From the NCBI GenBank assembly GCA_024233975.1, contig JACKOX010000029.1:1-37717 (forward strand): DNA of 37,717 nucleotides, read 5' to 3'. The notes beneath the pieces are model-generated. The model was given only the letters and a program-made list of their open reading frames with translations. It made no database searches and had not been told where the DNA came from. Positions 23,953 to 34,763 of the stretch are shown one piece after another; position 1 is the stretch's first letter, and the number at the start of each line of letters is the position of its first letter. A program made the translations under genes and the position numbers. This DNA is from Rhodanobacteraceae bacterium. Lineage in GTDB: Bacteria > Pseudomonadota > Gammaproteobacteria > Xanthomonadales > Xanthomonadaceae.

Positions 23953-24010
23953 TCCCGCCACACGCAGGTCCACGCCACTTCGGGCAGCGATACGCGCTGG
24001 TGCGGCGGGA
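23953..24010 (+). other. Intergenic hairpin between atpG and atpD
   Basis: TCCCGCC (23953-23959) pairs with GGCGGGA (24004-24010), with two further pairs past one mismatch. The enclosed ~40 bases hold a smaller hairpin CAGCG-ATACG-CGCTG. No T-tract follows. The rest of the 120-base gap has no gene. Confidence 0.5.
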
Positions 24011-24072
24011 ACCGAAAACAGAAACAGTCGGCCATTTGGCCAGCAAACAGATAGTTAACCGGAGCAAATGAA

Positions 24073-25506
24073 ATGAGCCAGGGCAAGATCGTTCAGATCA
24101 TCGGTGCGGTGGTGGACGTCGAGTTCTCCCGCGCGGACGTGCCGAAGGTGTATGACGCACTGAAGGTCGAAGGCACCGAGATCACGCTGGAAGTGCAGCA
24201 GCAGCTGGGTGACGGCGTGGTGCGCTCGATCGCTCTGGGCTCCACCGACGGCCTCAAGCGTGGCCTGGTCGCCACCAACACCGGCAAGGCGATTTCCGTG
24301 CCGGTCGGCGAGGCGACGCTGGGTCGCATCATGGACGTGCTCGGTAACCCGATTGACGAAGTCGGTCCGATCAAGAACACCGACAGCTGGGAAATCCACC
24401 GCTCGGCACCGAGCTACGAGGATCAGGCGGCCACCAACGAGCTGCTGGAAACCGGCATCAAGGTCATCGACCTGATGTGCCCGTTCGCCAAGGGCGGCAA
24501 GGTTGGCCTGTTCGGCGGTGCCGGCGTCGGCAAGACCGTCAACATGCTCGAGCTGATCAACAACATCGCGACCGAGCACAGCGGTCTGTCGGTGTTCGCT
24601 GGCGTGGGTGAGCGTACCCGTGAGGGCAACGACTTCTACCACGAGATGATCGAAGCCAAGGTCGTGCGCCCGGACAACTTCCCGGAGTCGAAGGTGGCGA
24701 TGGTCTACGGCCAGATGAACGAGCCACCGGGCAACCGTCTGCGCGTCGCGCTGACCGGCCTGACCATGGCCGAGTACTTCCGTGACGACATCGACCCGGC
24801 TACCGGCAAGGGCAAGGACGTGCTGTTCTTCGTGGACAACATCTACCGCTATACGCTGGCCGGAACCGAAGTATCGGCGCTGCTCGGCCGTATGCCGTCG
24901 GCCGTGGGCTACCAGCCGACGCTGGCGGAGGAAATGGGCGTGCTGCAGGAGCGCATCACCTCGACCAAGACCGGTTCGATCACCTCGATCCAGGCCGTGT
25001 ACGTGCCCGCGGACGACCTGACCGATCCGTCGCCGGCGACCACCTTCGCCCACCTCGACGCCACCGTCGTGTTGAGCCGTAACATCGCCTCGCTGGGTAT
25101 CTACCCGGCCGTGGATCCGCTGGACTCCACCTCGCGCCAGCTCGACCCGAACGTGATCGGCGCCGAGCACTACGACACCGCGCGTCGCGTGCAGGAAACC
25201 CTGCAGCGCTACAAGGAGCTGAAGGACATCATCGCGATCCTGGGCATGGACGAGCTGTCGGAAGAAGACAAGCAGACCGTCGCCCGCGCGCGAAAGATCG
25301 AGCGCTTCTTCTCGCAGCCGTTCCACGTCGCCGAAGTGTTCACCGGCGCCCCGGGCAAGTACGTGTCGCTGAAGGAAACCATCCGCGGCTTCAAGATGAT
25401 CTGCGATGGCGAGTGCGACCACCTGCCGGAGCAGGCCTTCTACATGGTCGGCGGCATCGAGGAAGCGATGGAGAAGGGCAAGAAGCTGCAGGAGAAGGCG
25501 GCCTGA
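24073..25506 (+). CDS. atpD: F0F1 ATP synthase subunit beta
   Basis: Beta is the catalytic F1 subunit, 477 residues. It shows the Walker A loop GGAGVGKT (148-155, Lys154), the GERTREGNDFYHEM segment, DVLFFVDNIYR with the Walker B Asp, ALLGRMPSAVGYQPTL, and the DDLTDPSPATTFAHLDATVVLSR stretch. The C-terminal domain has DELSEEDK in place of the common DELSEEDK/R pattern (DELSEED), the epsilon contact. GGAGC precedes the ATG. It is a standard proteobacterial form. Confidence 0.98.
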   Translation: MSQGKIVQIIGAVVDVEFSRADVPKVYDALKVEGTEITLEVQQQLGDGVVRSIALGSTDGLKRGLVATNTGKAISVPVGEATLGRIMDVLGNPIDEVGPIKNTDSWEIHRSAPSYEDQAATNELLETGIKVIDLMCPFAKGGKVGLFGGAGVGKTVNMLELINNIATEHSGLSVFAGVGERTREGNDFYHEMIEAKVVRPDNFPESKVAMVYGQMNEPPGNRLRVALTGLTMAEYFRDDIDPATGKGKDVLFFVDNIYRYTLAGTEVSALLGRMPSAVGYQPTLAEEMGVLQERITSTKTGSITSIQAVYVPADDLTDPSPATTFAHLDATVVLSRNIASLGIYPAVDPLDSTSRQLDPNVIGAEHYDTARRVQETLQRYKELKDIIAILGMDELSEEDKQTVARARKIERFFSQPFHVAEVFTGAPGKYVSLKETIRGFKMICDGECDHLPEQAFYMVGGIEEAMEKGKKLQEKAA

Positions 25507-25520
25507 TAGCGGGTCATCGC

Positions 25521-25546
25521 GGCGCGGCGGCAGTTCCCGCCACGCC
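25521..25546 (+). other. Intergenic hairpin between atpD and atpC
   Basis: GGCGCGGCGG pairs with CCGCCACGCC, ten pairs with one C-A mismatch, around a 6-base loop (CAGTTC). It lies 15 bases after the atpD stop with no T-tract, in a 74-base gap. Confidence 0.55.
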
Positions 25547-25580
25547 ATCGACGCCACTATCCATGCACGCGAGGTAAGCC

Positions 25581-26006
25581 ATGTCATCCACGATTCGTTG
25601 CGACATCGTCAGCGCCGAGGAAAGCATCTTCCACGGTACCGTCGAAATGGTGGTCGCCACCGGTGAACTCGGCGAGCTGGGCATCGCGCCCCGCCACGCG
25701 CCGTTGATCACCCGCTTGAAGCCGGGCCAGGTGCGCGTCATCCTGGCTGGCGGCGAGGAGCAGTTCTTCTACGTTTCAGGCGGCATCCTCGAGGTGCAGC
25801 CGCAGGTCGTCACCGTGCTGGCGGACACCGCCGTGCGCGCCAAGGACCTGGACGAAAAGGCCGCCCTGGAAGCCAAGGCCGAGGCCGAACGCGCGCTGGC
25901 CAACCGCGGCGAGGAGATGGAGATCGCCGAGGCACAGGCCAAGCTGGCCGAAGCCATGGCCCAGCTGCAGGCGCTGGAGCGGCTGCGCAAGACGCTGAAG
26001 CACTAA
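25581..26006 (+). CDS. atpC: F0F1 ATP synthase subunit epsilon
   Basis: Epsilon sits at the foot of gamma and inhibits ATP hydrolysis. The 141-residue protein has the N-terminal beta-sandwich (IRCDIVSAEESIFHGTVEMVVATGELGELGIAPRHAPL, then FFYVSGGILEVQPQVVTVLADTA) and a C-terminal helical hairpin rich in Ala and Glu (from about 95). Full-length, with both helices kept, so the inhibitory C-terminal domain is available. It is the last atp gene; a terminator follows 30 bases later. Confidence 0.96.
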   Translation: MSSTIRCDIVSAEESIFHGTVEMVVATGELGELGIAPRHAPLITRLKPGQVRVILAGGEEQFFYVSGGILEVQPQVVTVLADTAVRAKDLDEKAALEAKAEAERALANRGEEMEIAEAQAKLAEAMAQLQALERLRKTLKH

Positions 26007-26035
26007 GCGTCCCGACATTCTCAGCAAGTATCGCG

Positions 26036-26066
26036 AACGCCGGCCTTGAGCCGGCGTTTGCATTTT
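26036..26066 (+). terminator. Rho-independent terminator after atpC
   Basis: A 9-bp stem (AACGCCGGC / GCCGGCGTT) has a CTTGA loop and is followed by TTTGCATTTT. It separates atpC from glmU, although some read-through may supply glmU, which has no obvious promoter of its own in the remaining 40 bases. Confidence 0.85.
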
Positions 26067-26107
26067 CCGGTCCCGCCGATCAGATTGGCGCGCGAGGAGA
26101 AACTGAC

Positions 26108-27523
26108 ATGACCCAGACCCGAACCGTCGTCCCAACATTGCCACTGCACGTCGTGGTGCTCGCCGCTGGCGAAGGCAAGCGCATGCGATCAAAGCGCCCC
26201 AAGGTGCTGCAGCCGCTGGCTGGTCGCCCGATGCTGTCGCATGTGCTGGATGCGGCAGCTTCGCTGCGGCCCGACGCCGTTCATGTCGTTTACGGGCACG
26301 GTGGCGATCAGGTTCGCGAGGCCTTCACCCATGCGGCCCTGAACTGGGCCGAGCAGCGCGAGCAGCTGGGAACCGGGCATGCGGTGGCGCAGGCGATGCC
26401 GGCGGTGCCTGACGATGCGCAAGTGCTGGTGTTGTATGGCGATGTGCCGCTGTTGCGCGCCGATACACTTCGACCATTGCTGCTGTCTGCGGTGGATGCC
26501 GAGGATCAGCTCGCCGTGCTGGCAGCGAACCTGGCTGACCCGACCGGCTATGGCCGCGTGGTTACCGACCCGCGAGGCAAGGTTGCGGCCATCGTCGAGC
26601 AGCGTGACGCCAGCGCGGAGCAGGTAGCGATCAACCGCATCAACACCGGGATCGTCTGCGCGCGCGCTGCAGCGTTGCGCGGCTGGCTGCAGCGCCTCGA
26701 CAGCGACAATGCGCAGGGCGAGTTCTACCTCACCGACATCTTTGCCATGGCCGCCGAAGACGGCTGCCCCGCGCGCATCGTGCTCTGCGAGGATGCCGAT
26801 GAGGCGGCCGGCGCCAATGATCCGATGCAGCTTGCCGATCTCGAAGCCCTGTATCGCGTGCGCTGTGCCAGGGCGCTTCAGACCGATGGCGTGCGACTCG
26901 CCGATCCACGTCGGTTCGACCTGCGCGGATCGCTGGAGGCGGGACAGGACGTCGAGATCGATGTCGACGTCATCCTCGAAGGTGCGAATCGGTTCGGGAG
27001 CGATGTCCGCATCGGGCCTTTCTGCCGCGTCCGCAACTCTCAGCTCGCCAGCGGCACGGTGGTCGACGCGCATTGCGACCTGGATGGCGTGGTGACGCGC
27101 GGGCCCTGCCACGTCGGGCCTTTCGCGCGGCTGCGTCCCGGCACCGAGCTTGCGTCAGGAACGCGGATCGGCAACTTCGTCGAGACCAAGAACGCGCGGT
27201 TGGGCGAGGGTAGCAAGGCCAACCACCTGAGTTATCTTGGTGACGCCGACATCGGTGAACGCGTCAACATCGGTGCCGGCACTATCACCTGCAATTACGA
27301 CGGCGCCAACAAGCACCGCACCACCATTGGTGACGAGGCCTTCATCGGCTCCAACAGCTCGCTGGTGGCGCCGGTGAACATCGGTGCGGGCGCGACGGTG
27401 GGTGCGGGTTCAACCATCACCCGCCCGGCACCCCCGGGTGAGTTGACGGTGGCGCGCGGCAAGCAGCTCAGTGTTGCTGGCTGGAGACGGCCGCAGAAGT
27501 CGCCGAAACCGGACAAGTCGTAA
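26108..27523 (+). CDS. glmU: Bifunctional UDP-N-acetylglucosamine pyrophosphorylase / glucosamine-1-phosphate N-acetyltransferase
   Basis: GlmU makes UDP-GlcNAc for peptidoglycan and LPS in two steps. The 471-residue protein has an N-terminal nucleotidyltransferase domain with LAAGEGKRMRSKRPKVLQPLAGRPM, GTGHAVAQA, LYGDVPLL and NTGIV motifs, then a linker helix and a left-handed beta-helix with hexapeptide repeats (about 255-460), including GNFVETKNARLGEGSKANHLSYLGDA and the acetyl-CoA site GAGTITCNYDGANKH. GGAGAAACTGAC precedes the ATG. Placement after the atp operon is usual in gammaproteobacteria. It converges with the hybrid kinase gene 46 bases later; no clear terminator is seen in that gap. 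Confidence 0.96.
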   Translation: MTQTRTVVPTLPLHVVVLAAGEGKRMRSKRPKVLQPLAGRPMLSHVLDAAASLRPDAVHVVYGHGGDQVREAFTHAALNWAEQREQLGTGHAVAQAMPAVPDDAQVLVLYGDVPLLRADTLRPLLLSAVDAEDQLAVLAANLADPTGYGRVVTDPRGKVAAIVEQRDASAEQVAINRINTGIVCARAAALRGWLQRLDSDNAQGEFYLTDIFAMAAEDGCPARIVLCEDADEAAGANDPMQLADLEALYRVRCARALQTDGVRLADPRRFDLRGSLEAGQDVEIDVDVILEGANRFGSDVRIGPFCRVRNSQLASGTVVDAHCDLDGVVTRGPCHVGPFARLRPGTELASGTRIGNFVETKNARLGEGSKANHLSYLGDADIGERVNIGAGTITCNYDGANKHRTTIGDEAFIGSNSSLVAPVNIGAGATVGAGSTITRPAPPGELTVARGKQLSVAGWRRPQKSPKPDKS

Positions 27524-27569
27524 GCCGGTCGGCTTCCGATAAACGACTCCGATCAATCGGGTCGACGGC

Positions 27570-30014
<2,445 letters not shown>

Positions 30015-30017
30015 GCG

Positions 30018-32723
30018 TTAGAGAACCGCGGTCTGGAAGTCGAAGTCGAGCCGGCGTGCGGCCTGCTGTACGAGGTTGCCCTGGATGAAGTCGATGCCGC
30101 TCATCCACAGCGTGGCGGCGGCCTGCGCATCCTCGACGCGCGGCGCGATCACCTCGATGGCGCGGCCATGCGCAGCATCGATGATCTCGCGCAGCTCGTC
30201 GCGCAAGGCTGGCGTCTGCGCAGCGCCGAGATAGACCGGCGAAAGCTTGAGGTAGTCGGCCGGCAGCCGCTCCAGCATGCGCTCGCCCTCGGCGCCAGCA
30301 CGGAACTGGCTGATGCAGAACTGCACGCCATGCGGCACCAGCTTGCGGCAGAAGGGCTCGACGTCATCCACGTCCAGCAGCAGGTCGTCGGTGGACATTT
30401 CGATGATCAGCGAACCGTTCGGCAGCTTGCGCGCTTCAATCTGCGAAGCCAGCCAGTTTGCGTGCTCGGGCGTGGCGAGGCTGAGGCCGGACTGGTTGAC
30501 GAACAGGCGTACTGCGCGCTCGTCGCGGCGCTGGTCGATGACGCGCATCGCCTGCGTCAGCACCCAGCGATCGAGATCGACGATGAGGTCGGACTGTTCG
30601 GCGAGCGGTACGAACTCGGCGGCGGTATGCAGCCGTCCACTGTCGTCGCGCAGGCGGATCAGGGTCTGGTACTGGGCCTGCTCGCCGCCCTGCACGGCGA
30701 CAATTGGCTGGTAGAGCAGCTCGAAGGCATCGCGCTCGATGGCGTCGCGCACCAGGCCCAGCATCGACTGGTCGGCTTCGTTGACGACCGCCCGTTCGGG
30801 ACGGTGACGGAACACGCCGCCATCCAGTGCACGGGCTTCCCGAGTGGCGCGTTCGGCCACATTGAGCAGCGCGGCGGCATCGGCGAAGCCGTGGCGCAGT
30901 GCGCAGATGCCGATGGAAGCACGCAGGCGGATTGGATGGTTGGCATGACGGAACGGATGCGCCGCCAGGCGCGAGCGCAGGTCCGCGGCCAGTGTGTCCA
31001 GGGCATCGTCGTCGAGTCCAGGCGCCAGCAGAATGAAGCTGCCATCGCCGAAGCGCGCCATGCTCTGCTCGCCTTTCAGCGAGCTGGCCAGCAGCTGCGC
31101 GCTCTCCTGCAGCAGGGTTTCGACCACCGATAGCCCCAACCGCTCGCGCAGGGCCGGGATGCCATCGATGTCGATGTACAGAAGGCCGCCGGCGCTGTTG
31201 CGAACCTGTTCGTGGCCCAGCGCCGCGTTGATCAGGTCCAGCAGGTGGCTGCGGGCATACAGGCCGGTATCGGTGTCCTGCGTTGGCGTCACGCTGCGAG
31301 TACGCTGCTTCAGGGCGCGCGCACGCTTGACCCGGTTGTTGACCGAGGCGATCAGGTATTTCGGTCGGATCGGCTTGGAAAGGAAGTCGTCGCCGCCGGC
31401 ATCCAGTGCCTGGAAGTGTTTGTCCTGGTCGCTTTCGCCGGACAGGAACACGATGGGCGTGTGCAGGAACTCCTCGCGCTCGCGGATCAGTGCTGTCAGC
31501 TCGGTGCCGTCGCATTGCGGCATGTACAGGTCCATCAACACCATGTCGGGCCGGAACTCCTGCATGGCGTCGAGAACCTGGAAGGCATCATCGACGACGC
31601 GCGGCTCCATGCCGGCGTTGCGCAGGATGCTTTCGGCGAACAGGCCCTGCGAGCGGTCGTCCTCGACGATCAGGATGCGATAGGCCTCTTCCCGGTCCGG
31701 GTCCAGCAGTTCCTGCATCTTCGCCAGAACGGTATCGGCGTCGGGCGGCGCCACCAGCAGGGCATCGACGCCGGCCCGCCGGGCGGCGAGACGCTGCGGC
31801 ACGCTGTCCTCGCCGATCTGCGCCAGCAGCGGAATGCGGCTGCCGGTGCGCTGGCGGGTGCTTTGCAGCACGGTGCCGATGGGCTCCAGATGATCGCTGA
31901 AGCTGGCGTCGACCAGCACCAGGTCCGGCGGCAGCGCGGCCAGCACCTCGCGCAGCTCTTCGTCGGATTCCAGCAGCTCCAGCTCGTAGCCAAGGCTCTC
32001 CAGACGCTGGTCCAGCGCCAGCGACACTTCGTTGGCGTCGCTCAGGTGATAGACGCGGTGGTGGTGGGTGGGGGCCACCACGACCGGTTTGGGCTTCGGG
32101 GCCGGCTTGGCAGCGACGACTAGCGGCGGGGCGGTCGGTTTGGGAGCCGGGGGCGTCGGCGTGCGCATCGTCGGCTTGGCAGGCGCTTCGGCTGCAGTGG
32201 CTGCCAGGTCTTCGGACGGTCCTGCCTCGGGTTCCTGTTCGGCCTGCCGGTCGCGCAGCGGCCTTGCCGGCTCCGCATCGCTGGTCCAGCGACGCCAGTA
32301 GTGCGGCGGTGCGGCCTCAAAGCGCGGCGTGCTGTCATCGAAGACCGGCGGTGGTTCGGGCTCCTCGGGGGCCGTGTCGTCATTGCCGGCGGCGGTTCGC
32401 GGCAGGCCGGGTGCGAGGCTGTCCACCAGGCTGATGATGCGGCTGCTGGCGGGTGCGTCAGGCAGGACCTCGCGATCCAGACAGTCACCGAGCAGGTTTT
32501 CCAGCGCCAGCAGCTGTTCGCTGGTCTCGACCATGCCATGTCGACCACTGGCGCCGGCCAGGCGCTGCACGTCCTCATGCAGCACGGAGAGGCCGTTGAT
32601 GTCCCAGCCATCCTGGCAGAAGGCGCGTGCGCGCCGGGCAATGGTTTCCGCCCGGGCTGGCAGGTGCCGCAGGAAGGCCAGCCTCAGTTCGGCGCGTTGT
32701 TGTGATTCGTCCTGCGCAAACAT
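30018..32723 (-). CDS. Multi-domain regulator: pseudo-Hpt, two receivers, degenerate GGDEF and FimX-like degenerate EAL
   Basis: This 901-residue, apparently cytoplasmic protein has, in order: an Hpt-like helical region (about 10-85) in which the usual H-x-L-K-G-S reads QRLAGASGRHG, so the phospho-His is missing; an acidic then Pro/Ala/Lys-rich linker (110-220); receiver 1 (about 223-340, Asp272 possible); receiver 2 (349-465, with VEDD, LMDLYMP Asp398, Lys450); a GGDEF domain whose active site reads RFGDGSF (557-563) and is degenerate; and an EAL domain (about 655-890). The EAL motif reads YQTLIRL, the metal Asn region VNQSGLSL and the DD motif SQFRAG, so phosphodiesterase residues are lost. 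YQPIVAV, AISQF-like CISQF, the YLKLSP line and the closing DFDF resemble FimX. It is likely a c-di-GMP effector or scaffold, not an enzyme. Confidence 0.9.
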   Translation of the reverse strand: MFAQDESQQRAELRLAFLRHLPARAETIARRARAFCQDGWDINGLSVLHEDVQRLAGASGRHGMVETSEQLLALENLLGDCLDREVLPDAPASSRIISLVDSLAPGLPRTAAGNDDTAPEEPEPPPVFDDSTPRFEAAPPHYWRRWTSDAEPARPLRDRQAEQEPEAGPSEDLAATAAEAPAKPTMRTPTPPAPKPTAPPLVVAAKPAPKPKPVVVAPTHHHRVYHLSDANEVSLALDQRLESLGYELELLESDEELREVLAALPPDLVLVDASFSDHLEPIGTVLQSTRQRTGSRIPLLAQIGEDSVPQRLAARRAGVDALLVAPPDADTVLAKMQELLDPDREEAYRILIVEDDRSQGLFAESILRNAGMEPRVVDDAFQVLDAMQEFRPDMVLMDLYMPQCDGTELTALIREREEFLHTPIVFLSGESDQDKHFQALDAGGDDFLSKPIRPKYLIASVNNRVKRARALKQRTRSVTPTQDTDTGLYARSHLLDLINAALGHEQVRNSAGGLLYIDIDGIPALRERLGLSVVETLLQESAQLLASSLKGEQSMARFGDGSFILLAPGLDDDALDTLAADLRSRLAAHPFRHANHPIRLRASIGICALRHGFADAAALLNVAERATREARALDGGVFRHRPERAVVNEADQSMLGLVRDAIERDAFELLYQPIVAVQGGEQAQYQTLIRLRDDSGRLHTAAEFVPLAEQSDLIVDLDRWVLTQAMRVIDQRRDERAVRLFVNQSGLSLATPEHANWLASQIEARKLPNGSLIIEMSTDDLLLDVDDVEPFCRKLVPHGVQFCISQFRAGAEGERMLERLPADYLKLSPVYLGAAQTPALRDELREIIDAAHGRAIEVIAPRVEDAQAAATLWMSGIDFIQGNLVQQAARRLDFDFQTAVL

Positions 32724-32736
32724 GGTGAACGTCGGA

Positions 32737-32751
32737 TTCCCCTGAGGGGAA
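32737..32751. promoter_or_regulatory. Perfect palindrome at the start of the regulator transcript
   Basis: TTCCCCTGAGGGGAA has perfect 6-base arms around TGA. It begins right after the -10 (minus strand) and covers the predicted +1, about 14 bases upstream of the regulator start codon. It could be an operator or a leader hairpin. Confidence 0.55.
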
Positions 32752-32752
32752 A

Positions 32753-32781
32753 ACTATACGCCCGCTGTCGTCATCTGTCAG
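32753..32781 (-). promoter_or_regulatory. Sigma-70 promoter of the regulator-kinase operon
   Basis: On the minus strand, CTGACA (32781-32776) and TATAGT (32758-32753) are separated by 17 bases: five of six matches in each box and ideal spacing. The leader would be about 23 bases. Confidence 0.75.
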
Positions 32782-32823
32782 AGCAGTCGTCCGTCAGGCG
32801 TGGCCGGCGATGCCTGCGGGTGA

Positions 32824-33252
32824 TCAGAAGGGCTTGACCACCACCAGGCATACGATGGCCACCAGCAGCAGCGCCGGGACCTCGTTGAAGATGCGGAACC
32901 AGCGACCGCTGCGGCGGTTGTTGCCGCGGCGGAAGTCGCCGCACAGGCGTGCGCAGAACCCGTGGTAGCCGAGCAGGAGCAGCACCAGCGCCAGTTTTGC
33001 GTGCAGCCAGCCCATCTGCAGGAAGCCGGGGACCAGCCACAGCAGCCACAGGCCGAACACCAGCGCCAGCGCACCGCCGATGTTGGTGATGCCCATCAGT
33101 CGGCGTTCCATCACCAGGAAGCGCTCGTGCCCGGCGACATCGTTGCCGGCGGCCTGCATTTCGGCGTGATAGACGAACAGTCGCGGCAGGTAGAACAGCC
33201 CGGCGAACCAGGTGACCACGAAGATGATGTGGAAGGCCTTGACCCAGAGCAT
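32824..33252 (-). CDS. hemJ: Protoporphyrinogen oxidase HemJ
   Basis: HemJ oxidises protoporphyrinogen IX to protoporphyrin IX in heme synthesis, in the inner membrane. The 142-residue protein has four hydrophobic segments and the family stretches MLWVKAFHIIFVVTWFAGLF, YLPRLFVYHAE, ERRLMGITNIGG, WLHAKLALVL and the C-terminal FNEVPALLLVAIVCLVVVKPF. His8 and the Lys of HAKL are the conserved polar membrane residues. Length is normal. It starts 10 bases after the DUF4126 gene ends, so the two are probably one operon. It ends 43 bases before the -35 of the regulator operon; no terminator is visible. Confidence 0.92.
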   Translation of the reverse strand: MLWVKAFHIIFVVTWFAGLFYLPRLFVYHAEMQAAGNDVAGHERFLVMERRLMGITNIGGALALVFGLWLLWLVPGFLQMGWLHAKLALVLLLLGYHGFCARLCGDFRRGNNRRSGRWFRIFNEVPALLLVAIVCLVVVKPF

Positions 33253-33262
33253 CGTGCTTCCT

Positions 33263-33844
33263 TCAGGCGGGAGTGGGCTGGCGCCGGCGCCGGAACACCA
33301 TGCGGAACAGCAGGTACACCAGCGCGAAGGCGCCGATGCTGAGCGCCATCAGCAGGGTCAGCGCCCACCAGGGATGCGCGAAGACCAGCAGCAGGGCACC
33401 CAGCGCCAGACCATCCTCACCGCCCGAGGCCAGCCAGTTGCTGGCCGGTTCGGGAGAGGCGTTGATCATCGCGCGACTGCTGCTCTTGAGACCGTGGCTC
33501 GCCAGTGCGGCGGCCCCGCCGAGCACCGCACCGGTCCAGTTCCAGTCGCCGTCGGGGCTGATCGCGGCGCTGGCAAGAAAGGCGCCGGCCGGTACGCGGA
33601 ACAGGGTCTGCAGCAGATCCCAGAGCGAGTCGACGCCGGGAATCTTGTCGGCGCTGAATTCGATGACGGCAAGGATTCCGGCGGTTCCCAGCACCCATGG
33701 CGACTGGCAGGCCTGAAGGGCTTCGGGCAGCTCGACCCAGCCCAGGGCGCCAGCAAGGCCGACCCCGAAGACAGTCAGATAGGCGCGGATGCCAGCCAGC
33801 CAGGCCAGCGTGATCCCGAGGGCGAACAGTTGAGCGGTGTCCAT
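33263..33844 (-). CDS. DUF4126 family membrane protein
   Basis: This 193-residue predicted inner-membrane protein has about five hydrophobic segments: ALGITLAWLAGIRAYLTVFGVGLAG, a middle region VLGTAGILAVIEFSADKIPGVDSLWD typical of DUF4126, VLGGAAALASHGLKSSSRAMIN, LALGALLLVFAHPWWALTLLMALS, and a basic RRRRQ C-terminus. DUF4126 has no established function. The frame runs far upstream, but MDTAQLF (ATG at 33844) fits the family. A TATACT (minus strand, 33890-33895) could be its -10, but there is no -35. It precedes hemJ. Confidence 0.88.
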   Translation of the reverse strand: MDTAQLFALGITLAWLAGIRAYLTVFGVGLAGALGWVELPEALQACQSPWVLGTAGILAVIEFSADKIPGVDSLWDLLQTLFRVPAGAFLASAAISPDGDWNWTGAVLGGAAALASHGLKSSSRAMINASPEPASNWLASGGEDGLALGALLLVFAHPWWALTLLMALSIGAFALVYLLFRMVFRRRRQPTPA

Positions 33845-33907
33845 AGATTCGTGGAGACGGTGCGCTGGTCGTCGTGTGACCCGGATGCCAGTATAGCGGC
33901 TGTCGCC

Positions 33908-33937
33908 TTGACGCCCGTTCGGGGCGCTGGCTATAAC
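33908..33937 (+). promoter_or_regulatory. Promoter of the DUF6776-bactofilin-erpA run
   Basis: TTGACG (33908-33913), an 18-base spacer, and TATAAC (33932-33937): five of six matches in both boxes. The leader is about 65 bases to the TTG start at 34010. The region also separates this unit from the divergent DUF4126 gene. Confidence 0.75.
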
Positions 33938-34009
33938 GACCATCCCCTTGCCCTGCCGGCCCGCCGTCCAGCTTCTGGACGCAGCCGGCTTTCGACCTGC
34001 AGACCCGCC

Positions 34010-34762
34010 TTGGCCACCACTCCCGAACGCCGCTTCGTCATCGTGCCGCACCGCCCGCGTACCCGCGTGCTGCTGGTCGTGATCGTGCTCGGCTGGCTGC
34101 TTACCCTGTGGCTGGCCAGCGATCTCACCGCCCGTTATGTCGGGCCTGACAGCGCCCGGCTGCGCGGTGAAGTGGAAGAGCTGCAGAAGGGGCGGGACGC
34201 CGATGCCGCCGCCATCGACAAGCTCGAGGCGGATATTGCCGTGCTCGGCCGCTCCGACCAGGTCAGTCGCAGCGCCGTGCAGTCGCTGCAGGAAGACCTC
34301 GCCGACCGCGACGAACGCATCGCCCAGCTGCGCGCCGACGTGGCCTTCTACGAGCGCCTGGTGGACGCCGCCAGCAAGCGCCAGGGCCTCAGTGTGCACA
34401 GCCTGCGATTCACCCGTCGTGACGATGGCGCCTGGCGCTATGTTTTGACCTTGACCCAGAACCTGAAGAGGTCCAAGGTCAGTAGCGGCGACGTGCGGCT
34501 GTCGATCGATGGCGCGCAGGACGGCCAGCTGAAGACGCTGGACTGGCCCACGCTGCGGCAGGATGCCGAGGCCGCGCCGCTGACGTTCGAGTTCAAATAC
34601 TTCCAGCAGCTCAAAGGGAGCGTCATGCTGCCGGAAGGCTTCACGCCACATCGCGTGCACGTTCAGTTGAAGTCCGCGGACGGCAACTCGGAGCCGTCGT
34701 TCAGCTGGCAGGAAATCCAGGCCGAGAAACCGACCGAGAAACAGACCGAGGGAGCGCAGTGA
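34010..34762 (+). CDS. DUF6776 family protein (membrane-anchored, coiled coil)
   Basis: This protein of about 250 residues has one N-terminal membrane helix (VLLVVIVLGWLLTLWLAS, about 20-37), a coiled coil at about 48-120 (ARLRGEVEELQKGRD, SLQEDLADRDERIAQLRAD), and a beta-rich C-terminal part (WRYVLTLTQNLKRSKVSSGDVRLSIDG, EFKYFQQLKGSVMLPEGFTP). This is the layout of DUF6776, of unknown function, commonly next to a bactofilin gene. The start is uncertain: TTG at 34010 (ATTPERRFVIVPHRP) fits the family, and a GTG at 34043 is the alternative. Its stop is one base before the bactofilin ATG, so a shared envelope or cytoskeletal role with bactofilin is plausible (inference). Confidence 0.82.
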   Translation: MATTPERRFVIVPHRPRTRVLLVVIVLGWLLTLWLASDLTARYVGPDSARLRGEVEELQKGRDADAAAIDKLEADIAVLGRSDQVSRSAVQSLQEDLADRDERIAQLRADVAFYERLVDAASKRQGLSVHSLRFTRRDDGAWRYVLTLTQNLKRSKVSSGDVRLSIDGAQDGQLKTLDWPTLRQDAEAAPLTFEFKYFQQLKGSVMLPEGFTPHRVHVQLKSADGNSEPSFSWQEIQAEKPTEKQTEGAQ

Positions 34763-34763
34763 C

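Noticed and set aside
24055..25587. Long minus-strand open frame opposite atpD
   Set aside because: Shadow of a highly conserved gene; His/Val/Leu-rich antisense composition.
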